17,045 nt of DNA from SZUA-252 sp035716005 (GTDB lineage Bacteria > Eisenbacteria > RBG-16-71-46 > SZUA-252), in contig DASTKG010000023.1 in the NCBI GenBank assembly GCA_035716005.1, positions 1 to 17,045 on the forward strand. Reading direction: 5' to 3'. Of this stretch, positions 7,138 to 14,742 are shown one piece after another. Within the stretch, counting starts at the first letter, position 1. The number at the start of each line of letters is the position of its first letter. The notes beneath the pieces are model-generated. The model had not been told where the DNA came from and did no database searches. It was given only the letters and a program-made list of their open reading frames with translations. The translations under genes and the position numbers were made by a program.

Positions 7138-8795
7138 GGCGTGGTTTTCCCCGTTGAAGTGGCGTCGGCGGCAACGCCGCCCGACGTGAGCCAGCGAATT
7201 TCCGCGACGGCCTTGGCGGTGCGGACGAGCGCCGCCGAGTATCGCTGCTGGGATGACGCGACGTCCGCGCCGATGCGGACGAGATCGAAGGAGGTGGATT
7301 TGCCGAGCCCGTACTCGAGGAGTCCGACGCGCGCCTGCTCCAGCGCCGCGTCGATGCCCATGCGCGCCGCTTCGAGCCGCTTCACGGAATGGACCAGCTC
7401 GCGATGGGCGGCGCGAACCTGCTCCTCCAGGGAGCGTCGGGCGGCGATGTAGCGCTGCTCCGCCTGCTCCAGCTCGCCCTTCGTGCGCTCGTGCTCCCCC
7501 CTCCCCTGCCGGAAGCCGATCGGAATCGAGAGGACGGCGCCGAGGGACCAGTTCGGGAAGCTCCGGTCGACCGCGTCGGACGTCGCGTCGCCGAGGTCGC
7601 CCGTGTAGGTGGTTCGAAGCGTGTCCCCGCCGAAGACGATGTCCTGGCTCGTCCCCGAAAGGCCGACGCCTCCGATGGAGCCGACGACGTCGAGCTGGGG
7701 ATAGATGTTCCACTTCGCTTCGAGCGCGCGGGCCCGCGCGGAGGCGACGTCCCGCTCGCCCGCGGCCAGGGAGCGATTGTTGACCATGGCGCGCGCCACG
7801 ACCGAGTCCTCGGGCTCGACGGCGAAGTCGTGCGGCGGATTGTCGATCGGGCGATAGCGCGCCGATTCGGAGGAGGGACGCCGGCCGAGGAGCGAGCCGA
7901 GCCGGTCGGAGATCTTGTCGTACTGCTCCTCGCGGTCGAGCACGGCCTGCTCCTGCTCGGAGAGGAAGACGCGGGCGTTGGCGACCACGACGGGGCCGAC
8001 GATCCCCGCCTTGCCGCGCAGCTCGGCCTGGTCGAGGAAGGATCTCGCGTTGTCGCGCAGGAGGCGCTGGACCGCGAGGTCGCGCTCCGCCGCGTAGAGA
8101 TCCCAGTAGACCTGCTCGACGACCGCGCGAGTCCGCGCCACGACGTCCTCGTAACGAGCCTGGGCGGCCTCGAAGTCGCGGCTGGCCGCGCTCCGAGCGC
8201 CCCAGGCGGCGGGACCGAATCCCTTCAAGAGGGGCTGGCGGAATCGGAACGCGGCGGCCGCGTCGTACTGAGGATTCAGCGCCGAGAAAACCGAGTTGGA
8301 TTCGAGCTTCGAGGTCTCGAGCGACGCCGAAAGCTCCGTGCCGATCGGGAGCTTCACGCGCGCTCCGCCCGAGGCGAAGATCTCCTTCGTGCGAAGCACG
8401 CTCGCGCCGGCGAAGGGCGTCGACTGCGGCGCGTCCGCCTCGGCTTGGGAGTAGGCCGCGAAGAGCTCGGGGTCGAACGCTCCCTTCTCCGAGCGCATGG
8501 CGCCACGGGCCGCCAACATCGCGCCGCGCGCCTCGCGCACGTCGGTCGCCTGCTCGAGCGCCTGAGCGGTCGCGTCGGAGAGCGTCAGGGGTGTTCCCGT
8601 GATCTGCGCGAGCGCGCCGGTCAGGGCGCTGTCGGGACTCATCCCGAGAAGCACCCGCCGAGGCGCGTCGGCGGTGCCCGCGTCGTCTTGCGCGGCGCTC
8701 CGGCCGGCCGCCAGCGCGACCGCGAGCGTCAAGCCGGCCGCGACCGCGGCGGCCCGCCGGAAACCTTGAAGCGTGAAATTCGTTCTTCGGGTCAC
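7134..8795 (-). CDS. TolC-family outer-membrane efflux channel
   Basis: This 553-residue protein forms the outer-membrane duct of the tripartite pump. It has an export signal (basic residues, hydrophobic 16-30, likely cut after SAAQ near 36). Two OEP repeats follow at about 68-290 and 310-540, rich in long amphipathic helices. The second repeat shows the typical pattern with GEHERTKGELEQAEQRYIAA and LLEYGLGKSTSFDLVRIGAD. At 553 residues it is longer than E. coli TolC (about 490). The start is a GTG at 8793-8795 with the strong upstream purine run GAGGAGGGG. The stop at 7134-7136 overlaps the adaptor ATG. It follows the HtrA-like gene by 36 bases on the same strand, so the four genes are probably one transcript. 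Confidence 0.93.
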   Translation of the reverse strand: MTRRTNFTLQGFRRAAAVAAGLTLAVALAAGRSAAQDDAGTADAPRRVLLGMSPDSALTGALAQITGTPLTLSDATAQALEQATDVREARGAMLAARGAMRSEKGAFDPELFAAYSQAEADAPQSTPFAGASVLRTKEIFASGGARVKLPIGTELSASLETSKLESNSVFSALNPQYDAAAAFRFRQPLLKGFGPAAWGARSAASRDFEAAQARYEDVVARTRAVVEQVYWDLYAAERDLAVQRLLRDNARSFLDQAELRGKAGIVGPVVVANARVFLSEQEQAVLDREEQYDKISDRLGSLLGRRPSSESARYRPIDNPPHDFAVEPEDSVVARAMVNNRSLAAGERDVASARARALEAKWNIYPQLDVVGSIGGVGLSGTSQDIVFGGDTLRTTYTGDLGDATSDAVDRSFPNWSLGAVLSIPIGFRQGRGEHERTKGELEQAEQRYIAARRSLEEQVRAAHRELVHSVKRLEAARMGIDAALEQARVGLLEYGLGKSTSFDLVRIGADVASSQQRYSAALVRTAKAVAEIRWLTSGGVAADATSTGKTTP

Positions 8796-8831
8796 GTCCC
8801 CTCCTCGTGGCCCGCGCCGCCCGGCGGGCGT

Positions 8832-9818
8832 CTAGTCCGCTTCGGCGGGCACCACGGTCAATCGGACAAGCTCGGCTCGCCGCACCGCGGAGATCTCGAC
8901 CTCCGCGCCCACGGCTTCGCCGCCGAGGTAGCGCTGCAGGTCGTCGATTCCCCGCACCGGGCGGTCACCGAACGAAACGAGTACGTCGCCTTCCTGAATT
9001 CCAGCGCGCGCCGCCGGTCCCCCCGGAACGACGGACGTCACGCGCACCGCCGAGGCCTGATCGAGGCGGTGGTGGCGGGCCAGACGCCGGCCCAACGGCA
9101 CGGCCTGGCCCGAGATTCCGAGCACGCTCCGGCGCACACGGCCGGTCTGAATCAATTGGGTCGCTACCCACTGGGCTGTGTTCGCGGCAATGGCGAAGCA
9201 GATTCCCTGCGCGGGCAGAATGACGGCAGAGTTTACCCCGATTACGTTCCCTTGTGTGTTCACAAGTGGGCCCCCCGAGTTCCCGGGGTTCAGGGCCGCG
9301 TCGGTCTGGATGACGTTGTCGATGAGCCGTCCGGTCTGGGCCCGGAGGCTCCGGCCGAGGGCGCTGACCACCCCCGCCGTGACGGTCGACTCGAGCCCGT
9401 ACGGATTCCCGACCGCCACGGCGAGTTGGCCGACGCGAACCCGCTGGGAATCGCCGAATTGGGCCGGGACCAGGTTCGGAGCCTGCACGCGGATGACGGC
9501 CAGGTCGGTGTCGGGGTCGTCGCCGATGAGATCGGCCACGGCTCGGAAGCCGTCCCCGAGCACGACGTCGATCCGGGCGGCGCCATGGACGACGTGGCTG
9601 TTGGTCAGGATGAAGCCGTCGTGGGTGAAGACGAACCCGGAGCCGCTGGCGACTTCCGTTCCGCGCGGCGCCGGCGACCCGCGGCCCCGCGAGGGCCGCT
9701 CCACGTGAATCCAGACGACCGAAGGAGCGACGCGCTCCACCGCGCCGACGACGGCTTTGGAGTAGGCATCGAGGAGGTCTAGGTCGGCATCCAAAGCGGA
9801 TGTTTGATTTCGATTCAT
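8832..9818 (-). CDS. HtrA/DegP-like S1C serine protease, one PDZ domain
   Basis: This is a 328-residue trypsin-like protease with the complete catalytic triad: H75 in LTNSHVVHG, D105 in DPDTDLAVIRV and S181 in NPGNSGGPL. A single C-terminal PDZ domain spans about 230-325 (VVPGGPAARAGIQEGDVLVSFG, read in two parts). The N-terminus (LLDAYSKAVVGAVERVAPSV) matches a known branch of short S1C proteases that lack a signal peptide, so the location is uncertain; no export signal is seen at this start. The ATG at 9816-9818 fits that family start. In-frame codons continue to 9998 but would overlap the divergent hydrolase gene, and the extra residues look non-coding. No clear SD precedes it. Location before the efflux genes suggests an envelope-stress link, which is inference. 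Confidence 0.88.
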   Translation of the reverse strand: MNRNQTSALDADLDLLDAYSKAVVGAVERVAPSVVWIHVERPSRGRGSPAPRGTEVASGSGFVFTHDGFILTNSHVVHGAARIDVVLGDGFRAVADLIGDDPDTDLAVIRVQAPNLVPAQFGDSQRVRVGQLAVAVGNPYGLESTVTAGVVSALGRSLRAQTGRLIDNVIQTDAALNPGNSGGPLVNTQGNVIGVNSAVILPAQGICFAIAANTAQWVATQLIQTGRVRRSVLGISGQAVPLGRRLARHHRLDQASAVRVTSVVPGGPAARAGIQEGDVLVSFGDRPVRGIDDLQRYLGGEAVGAEVEISAVRRAELVRLTVVPAEAD

Positions 9819-9920
9819 GGTCGGCTCGGGCTCGGTCGGATGGAGAACGTCTCGGAAAACGTCTTGCCTATGGATGCCGGAAATCGCGATGGGATGCAGC
9901 CTTGCCCCGAGCGGAAGGAA

Positions 9921-9941
9921 TCGCCGGCTGGATGCCGGCGA
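9921..9941. promoter_or_regulatory. Perfect 8-bp inverted repeat, operator candidate
   Basis: TCGCCGGC (9921-9928) and GCCGGCGA (9934-9941) are exact inverted repeats around TGGAT. They lie in the 148-base gap between the divergent HtrA-like and hydrolase genes, just where the -35 region of the hydrolase promoter would fall. The loop plus right arm is part of a 10-base direct repeat, TGGATGCCGG, found at 9871-9880 and 9929-9938. A repressor or dual regulator could bind here; otherwise it is a leader hairpin for the protease transcript. Confidence 0.4.
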
Positions 9942-9951
9942 CGCGTCCCGG

Positions 9952-9957
9952 TATAGT
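9952..9957 (+). promoter_or_regulatory. -10 element TATAGT, possible leaderless start
   Basis: TATAGT matches the sigma-70-type -10 consensus in five of six positions and ends 9 bases before the ATG of the hydrolase. A transcript starting about 7 bases downstream would begin within 3 bases of the start codon. No Shine-Dalgarno sequence is present in that stretch. The -35 match (TGGATG, 9929-9934, 17-base spacer) is poor. Confidence 0.5.
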
Positions 9958-9966
9958 TCGAACGTC

Positions 9967-10848
9967 ATGACCGAGCCTATCCGGCGACTCGACCCCACGA
10001 AAACCGACGCGTCGATTCCGAGCCGTGAGTTCCTCCTCGAGATTCCTCGCCGAGGGATCGTCGCGGGACAGGAGTGGAATCCCGCCGGCCCGAGCGGCCG
10101 GGTCGGAATCGTCCACGGCCTCGGCGATCACGCCGGCCGCTACGGCCGCGCCGTGCAGGCGCTCGTCGAGAAGGGGTTCGTGGTCGAGGCGATCGATCTT
10201 CCGGGCCACGGACGCTCGTACGGACCTCGCGGGCATGTCGAATCGTGGGACGAATACCGCGCGGCCATGGAAGCGTGGTGGACCCGCCCCCGCGAACGCG
10301 GCGGGCCGCCGGTCGCGCTGATCGGCCACAGCATGGGGGCTCTCCTCGCGCTCGAATGGGCCCTGCGCCGCCCCGACGAACTTCGCGGAGTCGTCCTCTC
10401 CGCCCCGCCGTTCGAGGTCGTGCTCCGGGCCACGATGCTCAAGGTCCGCCTGGCGCAGGTCATCGTGCGTCTCTGGCCCGGCTTCTCGCAGCAGACGACG
10501 ATTCTTCCCTCGATGCTCTCGCACGATCCCGAGGTCGTTCGCGCCCACAACGAGGATCCGCTCGTCCACTACGTGATGAGCGCGAGGCTCTTCTTCGAAT
10601 TCCGGGCCGTGACCGACGCGCTTCGAAAGTCGGCGCCGCGTCTCCCGGTGCCGGCTCTGGTGATCCATGGAACGGGAGACGTGATCTCGAGTCCGGTCGG
10701 AAGCGAGCGGTGGGCGAAGTCCGCTCCGCCCGGCATGGCGGAGCTTCGGCTCTACGAGGGGCTCTACCACGAAATCCTGAACGAGCCGGACGGCCCGCGG
10801 ATCGCCCGGGAAGCGGCCGCCTGGATCGAGGCGCGGCCCTCCCGCTAG
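9967..10848 (+). CDS. Alpha/beta hydrolase, monoacylglycerol lipase-like
   Basis: This 293-residue cytoplasmic serine hydrolase of the Hydrolase_4 (S33-like) group has an oxyanion segment HGLGDHAGRY at 50-59, then DLPGHGRSYGPRGH at 77-90. The nucleophile is S122 in GHSMG, with acid D238 in HGTGDVI and His268 in LYHEILNEP. These phrases are characteristic of monoacylglycerol lipases and lysophospholipases, which release a fatty acid from monoglycerides or lysolipids. The ATG at 9967-9969 is chosen because the family sequence begins soon after it. The frame stays open to 9817, but that part is antisense to the protease leader and has no family match. The gene ends 16 bases from the glpK stop on the other strand. 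Exact substrate is not provable; an esterase or acyl-homoserine-type hydrolase remains possible. Confidence 0.88.
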   Translation: MTEPIRRLDPTKTDASIPSREFLLEIPRRGIVAGQEWNPAGPSGRVGIVHGLGDHAGRYGRAVQALVEKGFVVEAIDLPGHGRSYGPRGHVESWDEYRAAMEAWWTRPRERGGPPVALIGHSMGALLALEWALRRPDELRGVVLSAPPFEVVLRATMLKVRLAQVIVRLWPGFSQQTTILPSMLSHDPEVVRAHNEDPLVHYVMSARLFFEFRAVTDALRKSAPRLPVPALVIHGTGDVISSPVGSERWAKSAPPGMAELRLYEGLYHEILNEPDGPRIAREAAAWIEARPSR

Positions 10849-10864
10849 TCGCGCTCCCCGATCG

Positions 10865-12361
10865 TCATGAGCGCCGTCCATCGCGCGCGATGAGCGCGAC
10901 GGCGGCGGCCCATCCGGCCCGCATTCGTCGTCTCGCGGCGGCTCCGATCCGCGGACGGAAGCGGGACATCTTCCCCGCCGCTTCGGGCGCCTTCTCGCGC
11001 CGCCCCCAGAAGCCCGCCCCGATTCCCGCCAGATAGGCCGCGCCGAGGGCGGTGCTCTCGACCATCGCCGGCCGTTCGACCTCGATTCCCAGGAGGTCGG
11101 CCTGGAGCTGCATCAGGAAATCGTTTCGCGTCGCGCCGCCGTCGACGCGCAGCGAGCGGATCGACACGCCGCTCTCCCGGCGCATCGCCTCCACCACGTC
11201 GCAGCTCTGCTGCGCGATCGATTCGAGCGCCGCGCGGACCAGATGGGCCCGCGTCGTCCCGCGCGTGAGGCCGCACCAGATGCCCCGCGCGTCGGGGCGC
11301 CAGTAGGGCGCGCCGAGCCCGGTGAACGCGGGAACGAGGTGGCTCCCGGCGGTGTCGGGCACCGAGCGCGCGATCGCCTCGCTCTCGCCCGCGTCGGCCA
11401 GGATCCCGAGCCCGTCCCGAAGCCACTGGATCGCCGCGCCCGCCACGAAGACGCTCCCCTCGAGCGCGTACGCCGCCTCGCCGCGCGGGCCGCACGCCAC
11501 CGTGGCGATGAGTCCCGCGCGAGGGCGCACCGGACGCGCGCCCGTGTGGAGCATGAGGAAGCAGCCGGTCCCGTAGGTGTTCTTCATGCCGCCGGCCGTG
11601 ACGCACCCCTGGCCGAAGAGCGCCGCCTGCTGATCCCCGGCGACGCCGAGGATCGGAATGCCGTCGGCGAGCCCGGGGACGCCCCGGGTCACGCCGAACT
11701 CCCCCGCCGAGGGACGCACCTCCGGAAGGAGCGCCGGCGACACGCCGAATCGATCGAGGAGCGTCTCGTCCCAATCGAGCCGGCGCAGGTGGAAGAGGAG
11801 CGTGCGGCTCGCGTTCGTCGGATCGGTGGCGTGCGTTCTTCCGCCGGTCAGGTTCCAGAGTAGCCACGAATCGACGGTGCCGAAGGCGAGCGCGCCCTGC
11901 TTCGCTCGCGATCTCGCGCGCGGAACCCGGTCGAGGAGCCACTCGAGCTTCGTGGCGGAGAAGTAAGGATCGAGCCTCAGCCCCGTGGCGCGCGCGATGC
12001 CCGGCTCGGCGCCGGCGCGGCGGAGCGCGTCGCATCGCTCGCTCGTCCTGCGATCCTGCCAGACGATTCCCCGCGCCACGGGCCGCCCGCTCTTCCGATC
12101 CCAGAGGAGCGTCGTCTCGCGCTGGTTCGTGATCCCGACGGCGTCGATGCCGGCGCCGCGCGAGAGCCCGCCGCGCCGGAGCGCCTCCGACAGCGCGCGC
12201 AGGGTGGACGCCCAGATCTCCTCCCCGTCGTGCTCCACCCAGCCCGGCTTGGGGAAATGCTGCGGCAACTCGGCGTAGCCGCGCGCCACCACTCGGGCGC
12301 GGCCGTCGAGGAGGAGCGCGGTGGTGCCCGTCGTTCCCTGATCGATGGCGAGGATTCTCAT
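10865..12361 (-). CDS. glpK: Glycerol kinase
   Basis: GlpK phosphorylates glycerol with ATP to sn-glycerol 3-phosphate. The 498-residue length matches the family (about 500). The FGGY N-domain begins MRILAIDQGTTGTTALLLDG. Substrate-site residues are readable as R81-E82 in NQRETTLLWD, Y133 in DPYFSATK and the catalytic D243 in GVAGDQQAALFGQG. The C-terminal FGGY signature appears as FTGLGAPYWRPDARG and LRVDGGATRNDFLMQLQADL. The ATG at 12359-12361 has AGGAGG 7 bases upstream and overlaps the glpD stop as ATGA, so the two proteins are probably made together. The last approximately 30 codons are Arg/Ala-rich. No glpF facilitator is adjacent, which leaves glycerol entry to diffusion or a distant gene. 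Confidence 0.95.
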   Translation of the reverse strand: MRILAIDQGTTGTTALLLDGRARVVARGYAELPQHFPKPGWVEHDGEEIWASTLRALSEALRRGGLSRGAGIDAVGITNQRETTLLWDRKSGRPVARGIVWQDRRTSERCDALRRAGAEPGIARATGLRLDPYFSATKLEWLLDRVPRARSRAKQGALAFGTVDSWLLWNLTGGRTHATDPTNASRTLLFHLRRLDWDETLLDRFGVSPALLPEVRPSAGEFGVTRGVPGLADGIPILGVAGDQQAALFGQGCVTAGGMKNTYGTGCFLMLHTGARPVRPRAGLIATVACGPRGEAAYALEGSVFVAGAAIQWLRDGLGILADAGESEAIARSVPDTAGSHLVPAFTGLGAPYWRPDARGIWCGLTRGTTRAHLVRAALESIAQQSCDVVEAMRRESGVSIRSLRVDGGATRNDFLMQLQADLLGIEVERPAMVESTALGAAYLAGIGAGFWGRREKAPEAAGKMSRFRPRIGAAARRRMRAGWAAAVALIARDGRRS

Positions 12362-13851
12362 GGTGCGGCCTCCTGGAGCGCGCGTGCCTCGTCCTCCAGC
12401 GATTCGAGGAATCGCCGGGCCTGATCGCGCCGCGCGCGATCGTCCCATCCCCTGAGCGGCGCCATCCACTCCGACGCGGGCCCCGCCGCCTCGCGGAGCG
12501 CGCGGCCGTCGAGCCAGAGCCTCGTTCGCCGGAGAAGGACGTCGTCGAGCCGCTTCGCCTTCTCGACGCGGACGGCGAACGCCACCTCCGCCTCGCGAAG
12601 GCGGAGCCCGCCCGGAAGATCGAGGAGACGCGGATGCGATCTAGCGAGCGCCGCGATGCCCTCCTCGCGGCCGACGGCGAGACGGGAGTCGGCCGTGCCG
12701 GAGGGGGAGGCGCGACGTCCGTCGGCCGTCACGATCCGATCGACGACCGCGGCGGCGAGCGAGCGATGCGTCGTGTACTTCCCGCCGATCACGCTCACGA
12801 CTCCCTCCTCCACGAGAACCCGGTGCTCCCGGCGGTTCGCGGAGGGGGCGCCCCCTCGCGTCGCGGTGCCGGCCAGGGGCCGCACGCCCGCGAACGCGCG
12901 AACGGCCCGCGCGCTCCGGGCCGCGGGAAGGGCGCGCGACGCCTCCTCCAGGAGGTAGCGAACGTCGTCGGCCGCGGGACCGACCTCGCCGGGATCGCGG
13001 CTCTCGTCGACGTCGGTGGTGCCGACGACCGTGTGCGTCTCCCAGGGAAGAACGAAGAAGACGCGGCCGTCCCGGCGCGCGGTGAGAAGGAGCGCGTGCG
13101 ACGCGAGCGCGCCCTCGAGGACGACGTGCGTTCCGCGCGTCCGCCTCACCACGGGATCGACTCCCGGACGGCAGAGAGCGCGGACGTCGTCGGCCCAGGG
13201 GCCCGCCGCGTTCACCACCCAGCGCGCCTCCACCGCCTCCTCGACGCCCCGCTCGAGGTCGGCGAGACGCGCGCGCCATCCCGTTCCGGCGCGCTCGAGC
13301 CGGCGCACCTCGGTGTAGGTCCGGATCGCGGCGCCGGCGCGCTCCGCCGCGATCGCGGTGGCGACGCAGAGGAGCGCGTCGTCCATCTGCGCGTCGTGGA
13401 AGAGGTATCCCCCCGCGAGCCTCTCGGCTCGAAGCCCCGGCTCCGCGGCGCGCGCGGCCGAGGCGTCGAGGCGACGATGGGCGGCGAGCGGGTCGCGCCC
13501 CGCGAGAAGCCCGTAGAGCGAGAGTCCGAGGTCGAGCATCCACCGCGGCCGGCCCTCGCCGCGGTAGACCGGGAGGAGGAAGGTGAGGGGACGGACGTGC
13601 TCGGGGGCGATGCCGAGGAGAACGGCGCGCTCGCGGAGCGCCTCGCGCACCAGATGCCACTCGCCATGCTCGAGATAGCGGATGCCGCCGTGGATGAGCT
13701 TCGACGTCCGGCTGCTCGTCGCGCCGGCCAGATCGGCGCGCTCGACGAGCAGGACGGAAAGACCGCGAATCGCCGCGTCGCGAGCCACCGCGACGCCGTG
13801 AATCCCGCCACCCACCACCAGCAGATCGAGAATGGCCCCTCCCTGGAGCAC
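12358..13851 (-). CDS. glpD: Glycerol-3-phosphate dehydrogenase (FAD-dependent)
   Basis: GlpD oxidises sn-glycerol 3-phosphate to dihydroxyacetone phosphate and passes electrons through FAD to the quinone pool at the inner membrane. The 497-residue protein is the usual length. It has the dinucleotide motif GGGIHG at 14-19 with E37 closing the second strand, then SSRTSKLIHGGIRYLEHGEW (46-65). Later segments include FAGVRPL and GGKYTTHRSLA, which hold conserved phosphate-binding Arg/Lys. A C-terminal helical domain closes the protein (WMAPLRGWDDRARRDQARRF). The annotated start is a GTG at 13849-13851. It has no SD, but a GGGAGGGG run lies just inside the reading frame, so a slightly later non-standard start is possible. 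It is the first gene of the glpD-glpK unit. Confidence 0.94.
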   Translation of the reverse strand: MLQGGAILDLLVVGGGIHGVAVARDAAIRGLSVLLVERADLAGATSSRTSKLIHGGIRYLEHGEWHLVREALRERAVLLGIAPEHVRPLTFLLPVYRGEGRPRWMLDLGLSLYGLLAGRDPLAAHRRLDASAARAAEPGLRAERLAGGYLFHDAQMDDALLCVATAIAAERAGAAIRTYTEVRRLERAGTGWRARLADLERGVEEAVEARWVVNAAGPWADDVRALCRPGVDPVVRRTRGTHVVLEGALASHALLLTARRDGRVFFVLPWETHTVVGTTDVDESRDPGEVGPAADDVRYLLEEASRALPAARSARAVRAFAGVRPLAGTATRGGAPSANRREHRVLVEEGVVSVIGGKYTTHRSLAAAVVDRIVTADGRRASPSGTADSRLAVGREEGIAALARSHPRLLDLPGGLRLREAEVAFAVRVEKAKRLDDVLLRRTRLWLDGRALREAAGPASEWMAPLRGWDDRARRDQARRFLESLEDEARALQEAAP

Positions 13852-13885
13852 GACGTTTCGCGCGTCCGCGACCCCGGACGAGCCG

Positions 13886-13913
13886 AGTCTAGTCGACCTG
13901 CGGCGCGCGTCAA
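13886..13913 (-). promoter_or_regulatory. Sigma-70-type promoter of glpDK
   Basis: On the minus strand, TTGACG (13908-13913) and TAGACT (13886-13891) are separated by 16 bases. This is the best -35/-10 pair I found. Transcription would start near 13879, leaving a leader of about 28 bases before the GTG of glpD. The palindrome GTCGAC lies at the spacer end next to the -10 and could be an operator. Confidence 0.65.
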
Positions 13914-13944
13914 CACGCCGCGCGGCGGGGGACCGGCCGGGGCG

Positions 13945-13960
13945 TGCTATTCTCCCCGCA
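13945..13960 (+). promoter_or_regulatory. Extended -10 promoter, leaderless start of the YdfG-like gene
   Basis: TGC-TATTCT (13945-13953) is an extended -10 element. Its last T lies 7 bases before the A of the ATG at 13960, which puts the expected first transcribed base on the start codon itself. There is no SD sequence between them and no -35-like hexamer at the right distance, as expected when an extended -10 is used. Confidence 0.6.
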
Positions 13961-14739
13961 TGACCTTACCCCTCCAGGGCCGCTGGGCCCTCGTCACGGG
14001 CGCCTCGAGCGGTTTCGGAGAGGGCATCGCCCGCCGGCTCGCCGCCGAGGGATGCCACGTCGCCCTGAACGCGCGGCGCGCCGACCGGCTGGAGCGCCTC
14101 GCGGCGGAGCTGCGGGAGCGCCACTCCGTCGAGACCGAGATCCTCGCCTTCGACGTGCGCGACCGCGCGTCGGTCGACGGAACGCTCGGACGGGCGGACG
14201 ATCTCCTCGGCCGTCTCGACATCGTGGTGAACAACGCGGGGCTCGCCCTCGCGCTCGATCCGGTGCACGCGGGCGATCCCGACGACTGGGACCAGATGAT
14301 CGACACGAACGTGAAGGGCCTCCTCCACGTCACGCGCGTCTGCCTCCCCCGCCTCGTCGCGCGGGGCGCGGGCGACGTGGTGAACATCGGCTCCGTGGCG
14401 GGCCATCAGGTCTACGGCGGCGGCGCCGTCTACGCCGCCACGAAGTTCGCCGTGCGCGCCATCTCGGACGCGCTCCGCTACGACGTCCTCGGCACCGGCG
14501 TACGGATCATCAACGTGGAGCCCGGGCTGGCGGAGACCGAATTCAGCCTCGTCCGCTTCAAGGGCGACGCGGAACGGGCCCGGTCGGTGTACAAGGGGGT
14601 GCGCCCGCTGCGGGCCGAGGACGTCGCGGACGCGGTGGCGTGGGCCGTGACCCGCCCGGCGCACGTGAACGTCCAGCAGATTCTCCTCATGCCGACCGAT
14701 CAGGCGTCGGCGCTCGCGGTTCACCGGAGGACCACCTAG
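13960..14739 (+). CDS. ydfG: NADP-dependent 3-hydroxy acid dehydrogenase (YdfG-type SDR)
   Basis: This 259-residue short-chain dehydrogenase has the cofactor motif TGASSGFGEGIA (13-24), ARR (38-40) favouring NADP, NNAG (91-94) and the catalytic set N117, S145, Y158 and K162 in VYAATKFAV. The C-terminal part closely follows E. coli YdfG: EPGLAETEFSLVRFKGD, then PAHVNVQQILLMPTDQ and a final VHR. YdfG oxidises L-allo-threonine, L-serine and 3-hydroxy acids, and reduces malonic semialdehyde. The cytoplasmic enzyme here probably has a similar range. The ATG at 13960 is set by the family start and the -10 element just upstream. The next gene begins 3 bases after the stop, so the two form an operon. 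It is divergent from glpD. Confidence 0.88.
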   Translation: MTLPLQGRWALVTGASSGFGEGIARRLAAEGCHVALNARRADRLERLAAELRERHSVETEILAFDVRDRASVDGTLGRADDLLGRLDIVVNNAGLALALDPVHAGDPDDWDQMIDTNVKGLLHVTRVCLPRLVARGAGDVVNIGSVAGHQVYGGGAVYAATKFAVRAISDALRYDVLGTGVRIINVEPGLAETEFSLVRFKGDAERARSVYKGVRPLRAEDVADAVAWAVTRPAHVNVQQILLMPTDQASALAVHRRTT

Positions 14740-14742
14740 CCG

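Noticed and set aside
7138..7713. Upstream extension of the adaptor frame
   Set aside because: It lies inside the TolC-type gene in another frame, and the lipoprotein-type signal begins exactly at 7137.
7389..9782. A 797-codon open frame on the plus strand opposite the channel and protease genes
   Set aside because: It spans two well-supported minus-strand genes and their gap, has shadow-like composition and no recognisable domain.
9819..9998. Longer start for the HtrA-like protease
   Set aside because: It would overlap the divergent hydrolase start, and the added residues show no signal peptide or family similarity.
12634..13959. Upstream extension of the YdfG-like frame across glpD
   Set aside because: The extra residues are antisense to glpD. 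The family start and a -10 element both point to the ATG at 13960.
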